Assembly: GCF_014192395.1 (NCBI RefSeq) | Contig: NZ_JACHXW010000002.1 | Coordinates: 186,001 to 250,000, forward strand | Direction of reading: 5' to 3' | From: Paenibacillus endophyticus | GTDB lineage: Bacteria; Bacillota; Bacilli; Paenibacillales; Paenibacillaceae | Length of the DNA stretch: 64,000 nucleotides | Shown: positions 59,876 to 64,000 of the stretch, piece after piece | Layout of the letters: each line of letters begins with the position of its first letter | How positions within the stretch are numbered: the stretch's first letter is position 1 | The notes under the pieces: generated by a model | The model's database searches: none | The model's input: the letters and a program-made list of their open reading frames with translations, nothing else | What the model was told of the DNA's origin: nothing | Translations under genes and position numbers: made by a program

Positions 59876-60601
59876 CTATCCTTTATTGCCAATAGGCTCT
59901 AGCGGCTGATGGTTGCCGCGAACCGGCACTGCTGCGTGCGAAGGTGCCGCCCAGCGCACGCCATTCTGAATGACCTGCAATATTTGCGGGTTATAGTAAG
60001 TCGGGTACGTCTCATGGCCCGGGCGGAAATAAAAGATTTTGCCTTGTCCCCTGTTAAAGGTACAGCCGCTTCGGAACACTTCGCCACCCTCGAACCAGCT
60101 CACGAATACAAGCTCATCCGGCGCAGGGATATCAAAGTGCTCGCCGTACATTTCCTCATGCTCCAGCGTAATATGCTCTGGCAAGCCGGACGCTATTGGA
60201 TGCGCCGGGTTGACGACCCATAACCGCTCCTTCTCGCCTGCTTCACGCCATTTCAGATCGCAGCTCGTACCCATCAGCTTCTTGAAAATTTTCGAGAAAT
60301 GGCCCGAGTGGAGTACGATTAACCCCATGCCCTCCCATACGCGCTGCTGGACACGCTCTACGATCACATCGTCTACCTGGTCATGGCCCATATGTCCCCA
60401 CCAGATCAGAACATCCGTATTCGCCAATCGATCTGCCGTAAGACCGTGCTCCGGCTCCTCAAGCGTTGCAGTTGCCACTTCAAAGTCATCGTTTGCAATG
60501 CCCTTGGCGAGCGCCTCATGGATGCCGTCCGGATATACGCTTTTTACTTCCTCATGGATTTTCTCGTGCAGGAATTCATTCCATACGGTTACTTTAATCA
60601 T
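59876..60601 (-). CDS. ThuA-like domain protein (trehalose utilization family)
   Basis: 241 residues with a class I glutamine-amidotransferase-like fold: [76 protein letters not shown]. Proteins of this family are associated with disaccharide use in rhizobia, and Paenibacillus has many, but the reaction is unknown. The ATG at 60601 follows AAGGTGG. It is 20 nt downstream of the DUF456 gene and 21 nt upstream of the flippase gene. Confidence 0.88.
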   Translation of the reverse strand: MIKVTVWNEFLHEKIHEEVKSVYPDGIHEALAKGIANDDFEVATATLEEPEHGLTADRLANTDVLIWWGHMGHDQVDDVIVERVQQRVWEGMGLIVLHSGHFSKIFKKLMGTSCDLKWREAGEKERLWVVNPAHPIASGLPEHITLEHEEMYGEHFDIPAPDELVFVSWFEGGEVFRSGCTFNRGQGKIFYFRPGHETYPTYYNPQILQVIQNGVRWAAPSHAAVPVRGNHQPLEPIGNKG

Positions 60602-60621
60602 CGTCAGTTCCACCTTATCCG

Positions 60622-61104
60622 TTAGAATACGAGCCAAAGGACAAATAAAACAATCATCGCGAGCTGTAAAATAAATTTCACGACTACGCTGCTGAATAGG
60701 CCAACTACGGAGCCGAGCCCAACCTTAAGCGATTTATCAAAACGTGTTCCAATAATCATTTCGCCAATAACGGCACCCGCAAACGGCCCGATAACAAGTC
60801 CAAACGCCGGAATAACAAAAGGGCCGAATATGAGACCGATCGTGCTGCCGATTACCGAGGCGCGCGAGCCTCCGAATCGTTTGACGCCCCAGGCGCTAAC
60901 CGCATAATCCGCTACGAATAGCACAACAACGATAAGGGTTTGGATCAGCCAGAACCAAACGCCGAATTCACTGAAGGAGAAGAACCATCCATAAATAAAA
61001 AATGCGCCGTAAATAGCAAGTGCTCCCGGCAGGATGGGATAGATTGCTCCCGCCATGCCGACAACGAACAATAAGATTACTAATATCCATCCTAAAATAT
61101 CCAT
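60622..61104 (-). CDS. DUF456 family membrane protein
   Basis: 160 residues, four or five membrane helices. The opening [23 protein letters not shown] and the Gly-rich [30 protein letters not shown] segment are diagnostic of DUF456, a small family of unknown function. AAAGGATG is 8 nt before the ATG. Follows the HAD gene by 7 nt in the same operon. Confidence 0.88.
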   Translation of the reverse strand: MDILGWILVILLFVVGMAGAIYPILPGALAIYGAFFIYGWFFSFSEFGVWFWLIQTLIVVVLFVADYAVSAWGVKRFGGSRASVIGSTIGLIFGPFVIPAFGLVIGPFAGAVIGEMIIGTRFDKSLKVGLGSVVGLFSSVVVKFILQLAMIVLFVLWLVF

Positions 61105-61111
61105 ACGATAC

Positions 61112-61864
61112 TCATCCTTTCATAATGTATCGTTTAATAACCTCCGCTACCCCATGCTTATTATTCGTAAAAGTAATGAAATCCGCAGCTTCCTTCACTG
61201 CTTCCTGTGCATTGCCCATCGCTACGCCAAGGCCGGCCTCGCGAATGGCCGCGATATCGTTCAAACTGTCGCCCACTGCGATAACCTGCGACATCTCGAT
61301 ATCAAGCAGGCCGCAAAGCTCCTGCAAAGCACTCGCTTTGGACACGCCAAGCGGATTCAGCTCCAAATTCCAAGGTGAAGAATTCGTAATTTCGAGCGCT
61401 CCCCAGCTCTGGACCTCGGCTAGAATTTTTTCACGAATGCTGTCATCCTCGGTATAATAGCCGAACTTCAGCCAATGATGGGCTGCATAGTCATCAGCGG
61501 GCGAAATCCATTTCTCTTTGTTGAATATATCATCGGCCGTATAGGCCCAGAACCATGGCTCGCCGTGCGAGAGTGCAAGCTCATGCATTCTTTGTACATA
61601 GACATGGCTCAAATGCGTCCGTTTGTGCAGAACATGGGGCCGATGCCAGATTTCGCTGCCATTGACGGTAATCATCGGCGTCTCCAGCTTCAACTGCTCC
61701 GCGTAAGGGAGCGCGCTCCGAAAGCCGCGGCCGGTCGAGAAGCTGACGATTACGCCTGCATCCAGCGCTTTCTGAATCCATTCCGCATTTTCAGCGCTTA
61801 TTTCACTTTGCTCGTTGAGGAGCGTACCATCCATATCGAGCGCTAACAGTTTATAATCTCCCAA
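61112..61864 (-). CDS. Cof-type HAD-superfamily phosphatase
   Basis: 250 residues. Nucleophile motif LDMDGTLLN (Asp about 10), SFSTGRGFRS (motif 2), Lys near the C-terminal cap (GVSKASALQELC), and GDSLNDIAAI (motif 4). A C2-type cap domain lies between. Such Cof/YidA-type proteins dephosphorylate sugar phosphates or flavin precursors. The start is TTG with AGGAGGAA 6 nt upstream. First gene of a four-gene operon. Confidence 0.92.
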   Translation of the reverse strand: MGDYKLLALDMDGTLLNEQSEISAENAEWIQKALDAGVIVSFSTGRGFRSALPYAEQLKLETPMITVNGSEIWHRPHVLHKRTHLSHVYVQRMHELALSHGEPWFWAYTADDIFNKEKWISPADDYAAHHWLKFGYYTEDDSIREKILAEVQSWGALEITNSSPWNLELNPLGVSKASALQELCGLLDIEMSQVIAVGDSLNDIAAIREAGLGVAMGNAQEAVKEAADFITFTNNKHGVAEVIKRYIMKG

Positions 61865-61987
61865 GTTGTGTTCCTCCTCGTAAATGCCGTTCCTTGATGT
61901 AACCCGCTAGTAAATTATTTTAGCACATTTGCAGCAGATTCCAAACGATAGACATTCCATACCTATCGTCAAAGGGGGAACCGGAAA

Positions 61988-62017
61988 TAAAAACAGCTTC
62001 CGCGCGAGCGCGAAAGC
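61988..62017 (-). terminator. terminator of the orphan solute-binding protein gene
   Basis: On the minus strand GCTTTCGCGC pairs with GCGCGGAAGC (loop TC..., near-perfect), followed by TGTTTTTATTT, 27 nt after the stop. Confidence 0.8.
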
Positions 62018-62044
62018 ATGTTCTTTTCCTTGCATGGCTGATCG

Positions 62045-63505
62045 CTATTCAACAATAATCGAATCTACTTGCTCCTCAATCGTTACTTCTGTCGTTGCTT
62101 CTTTCGTCGCAGGCTCGACTTTCATTACAGGCGCTTCCTTCAGCAGCATCTCCTGCCCTTTGACCTGCAAAATATCGAGTGCTTCATTAACCGTCTGTTT
62201 GTCATCCTTCACCTTCTGAAATTCCTGCTGGGTCGCCGCCCTAAAATCGCCCCAAAAGGTTTCCGGCAGCTTCTCGAAATCACGATAGCTGTTGAAGGAG
62301 CTAGGCTTTAAATTGTAAAATGCCGCATAATTGCGTCCTTCGGTATCCGATATGTATTTCGTGCGAACGGGCAAACCATTGTAATTGTTCGATTTGGACT
62401 TCACTCTCGCGTACTCATCGCTTGTAATATAGCGGAGAAACTCCCACGCCGTCTCCTTATTCGGCGATTCCGCGCGAATGGCAAAAAGGTTCTGAAAAGA
62501 GATCATATTCGACTGGTCCGGATTTTGCTGTCCGACCGGTACCGTTACAAGATCCCAATTTTTCACGATTTTGTCCTTGACCTGCTCGTTCTCGCTTGCC
62601 TGCTTGATTTGGTTAATATAATGGCTGTCTCCTATTGCAAGCGCCAGCCGTCCTGATAAGAATGGATCCCGCAGCAAATAATCCTCGTACGTCTGTGACG
62701 TATTTGACTCCTCGTTATCCATGCTCTCGAAATACAACGCGTTAGAGCCGATTGCATCCAGCGCCGCCTGAGCCGCATTCTTCCATGAATCGGTATTGAT
62801 CGTCATCTCTTTCTTCGAAGCATTGACAAAGCTAATGCCATCGGCTGATGCCAGCGTGCTTGCCAGCTCGAAGAGATCTTCGGTATAGCCCATTTTGAGG
62901 CCATAAACACGCTCCTTCCGGTCTCCATCAGTAGGAAATTGGCGCGCCAGCTGTATCACCTCATTCCAGCTCATGCGATCCGTCGGATACGCAATCTTGT
63001 ACTGGTCGAACAGGTCCTTATTGTAGAACATCACCTGGCTGTAAAAGCTCGGAGAAATGCCGAATAGCTGCCCTCCGCCTAGCTCACGCAAATAATCGAG
63101 CATACCAGGAATTAATCCTTCCGTATCGTATTTCTCCTTTTCCATGGCAGCATCCAGCTCATAGAGCTTGCCATCTTGCGCCAGCTTCTTGAATTTCTCT
63201 GGATCGAGCAGCAGAAGATCAGGCTGCTTCTCTTCGATAAACTTATCGTAAGCAGCATCAGGGTCCTTCTGTTCACTCGTGTACATGGATTGCGTAGATA
63301 CGACTTCAATTTCTACATTCGGGTACAAAGCCGAGAAAACCATGCCGTAATCTTGAAAAAAGGCACCTTCATCGTAATACATCACCTTAAGCACTGCTGC
63401 CTCATCCTTGCCCTGCCCCTCATCATTTCCGCCAAAGCTGCATGATGATAAAATAAGAGCAAAAGCTGCGAACGGGATTGCGAATTTCGACCAAACCTTC
63501 ATCAT
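62045..63505 (-). CDS. orphan extracellular solute-binding lipoprotein (SBP family 1)
   Basis: 486 residues. Signal peptide with lipobox (LSSC, Cys about 22). SBP family 1 domain: VLKVMYYDEGAFFQDYGMVF, EEKQPDLLLLDPEKFKKL, RLALAIGDSHYINQI. The C-terminal 40 residues form an acidic Thr/Val/Glu tail. No permease or ATPase gene is nearby, and convincing terminators lie on both sides, so it either serves a transporter elsewhere or acts as a sensor. AAGGGAGAG precedes two ATG codons at 63505 and 63502. Ligand unknown. Confidence 0.85.
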   Translation of the reverse strand: MMKVWSKFAIPFAAFALILSSCSFGGNDEGQGKDEAAVLKVMYYDEGAFFQDYGMVFSALYPNVEIEVVSTQSMYTSEQKDPDAAYDKFIEEKQPDLLLLDPEKFKKLAQDGKLYELDAAMEKEKYDTEGLIPGMLDYLRELGGGQLFGISPSFYSQVMFYNKDLFDQYKIAYPTDRMSWNEVIQLARQFPTDGDRKERVYGLKMGYTEDLFELASTLASADGISFVNASKKEMTINTDSWKNAAQAALDAIGSNALYFESMDNEESNTSQTYEDYLLRDPFLSGRLALAIGDSHYINQIKQASENEQVKDKIVKNWDLVTVPVGQQNPDQSNMISFQNLFAIRAESPNKETAWEFLRYITSDEYARVKSKSNNYNGLPVRTKYISDTEGRNYAAFYNLKPSSFNSYRDFEKLPETFWGDFRAATQQEFQKVKDDKQTVNEALDILQVKGQEMLLKEAPVMKVEPATKEATTEVTIEEQVDSIIVE

Positions 63506-63653
63506 TAGCTACTCTCCCTTAAATTCTCCTAATATGTCCCAAATATAGTACGAGAGTTACTGGGTAAAAGTTGCAAATTGGGTTGGTGTATATGAACCTG
63601 CCCAAAAACAAAACCAACCATGATTATCAATATCCCCCCGTACCAATCCACGC

Positions 63654-63699
63654 AAAAAGACCCGCTATCCTATAGTTTTATAGGATATCGGGCCTTTTT
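63654..63699 (-). terminator. terminator of the metal ABC permease gene
   Basis: AAAAAG-CCCG-TATCCTATAG pairs with CTATAGGATA-CGGG-CTTTTT (a few mismatches). T-run on both strands, 20 nt from the permease stop. Confidence 0.9.
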
Positions 63700-63718
63700 A
63701 ACCTTGTAGGCTAGCCTT

Positions 63719-64000
63719 TTAGGCCAGCTTACGCATGCGAAGCTTCTTGATGACAATGCCATGAGACGGCGAGAACAAGAAAGCAATAACGAACAGCAGG
63801 GCTGCAGCGCAAACCATGCAGCCTGCGATGGAAGCATCCAGCACAACCGCTGCTCCATAGCCGATAAACGTGCTGGCTACTCCTGCCCCAACGCTAAGAC
63901 CAATCATAACGCCAAGACGATCCGTGAGCAGATACGCTGTAGACGCCGGTATGATGAGCAGCCCTACGACGAGTATCGCTCCCACGCTCTCGAAGGAGCT
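63719..64000 (-). CDS. metal ABC transporter permease, ABC-3 family (3' end, partial)
   Basis: The last 93 codons of a gene that runs past the right edge. It reads SSFESVGAILVVGLLIIPAS and continues TAYLLTDRLGVMIGL, a signature of MntB/ZnuB/TroC-type permeases for manganese, zinc or iron, followed by FIGYGAAVVLDASIAGCMV and a basic tail. The three final membrane helices are visible. It should work with a binding protein and ATPase encoded outside the window. The metal cannot be told from this fragment. Confidence 0.85.
   Translation of the reverse strand, partial: SSFESVGAILVVGLLIIPASTAYLLTDRLGVMIGLSVGAGVASTFIGYGAAVVLDASIAGCMVCAAALLFVIAFLFSPSHGIVIKKLRMRKLA

Overview
The window reads as chromosome of a spore-forming Firmicute, most likely Paenibacillus or a close relative. 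Reasons: a gerA-type germination operon, two Bce-type antimicrobial-peptide detoxification modules, YesM/YesN sugar two-component proteins beside a sugar ABC transporter and a GH43 enzyme, a copper-amine-oxidase-like lipoprotein, an aminofutalosine synthase (MqnE), and the B. subtilis-like trio yutJ/yuzB/yutI. GC looks near 50% and ribosome-binding sites are strong and purine-rich. No rRNA, tRNA, CRISPR, phage or insertion sequence was seen.

Layout. 1-2.5 kb: an iron region, with two Fur boxes between a small lipoprotein (plus the first codons of a secreted or membrane protein running off the left edge) and a Btr-like AraC regulator fused to a siderophore-binding-protein domain. 2.5-7.1 kb: first Bce module, bceRS (+) divergent from bceAB (-), with a BceR-type operator between them. 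7-10.4 kb: small unrelated genes and two apparent gene remnants. 10.5-19.3 kb: carbohydrate locus on the minus strand (YesM sensor, YesN regulator, binding protein, two permeases, GH43). 19.4-26.8 kb: flavodoxin-fold reductase, SDR, LysR regulator, and a divergent binding protein/fused permease/ATPase/phosphoesterase operon. 26.8-31.2 kb: gerA operon and a divergent collagen-like protein. 31.3-32.1 kb: an array of four ~200-bp repeats. 32.2-36.8 kb: second Bce module, all on the minus strand, with its own BceR-type operator. 36.8-39.2 kb: GAF protein, NarL-type regulator and PAS kinase. 39.27-39.54 kb: a candidate structured RNA. 39.6-49.1 kb: housekeeping and redox genes (A-type Fe-S carrier, polysaccharide deacetylase, MqnE, YutJ, YuzB, NifU-like protein, SDR, HEPN-like protein, CtaA, thioredoxin). 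49.2-53.2 kb: amine-oxidase-like lipoprotein, a 28-codon membrane ORF, and an OmpR two-component system. 53.4-58.0 kb: sulfonate importer (ssuBCA), an MBL hydrolase and a Crp/Fnr regulator, with matching promoter/operator sequences before ssuB and ssuA. 58.2-61.9 kb: HAD phosphatase, DUF456, ThuA and SpoVB/YtgP-type flippase operon. 62-64 kb: an orphan solute-binding lipoprotein and the 3' end of a metal ABC permease.

The least explained items are the nested 199/29-bp repeat array at 31.3-32.1 kb, the candidate RNA at 39.3-39.5 kb, the LysR/ABC/phosphoesterase cluster whose phosphoesterase has GNQE instead of GNHE, and the coiled-coil/deacetylase pair at 40.5-42.6 kb. Functional names come from recognising families by eye. 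No database search was possible.
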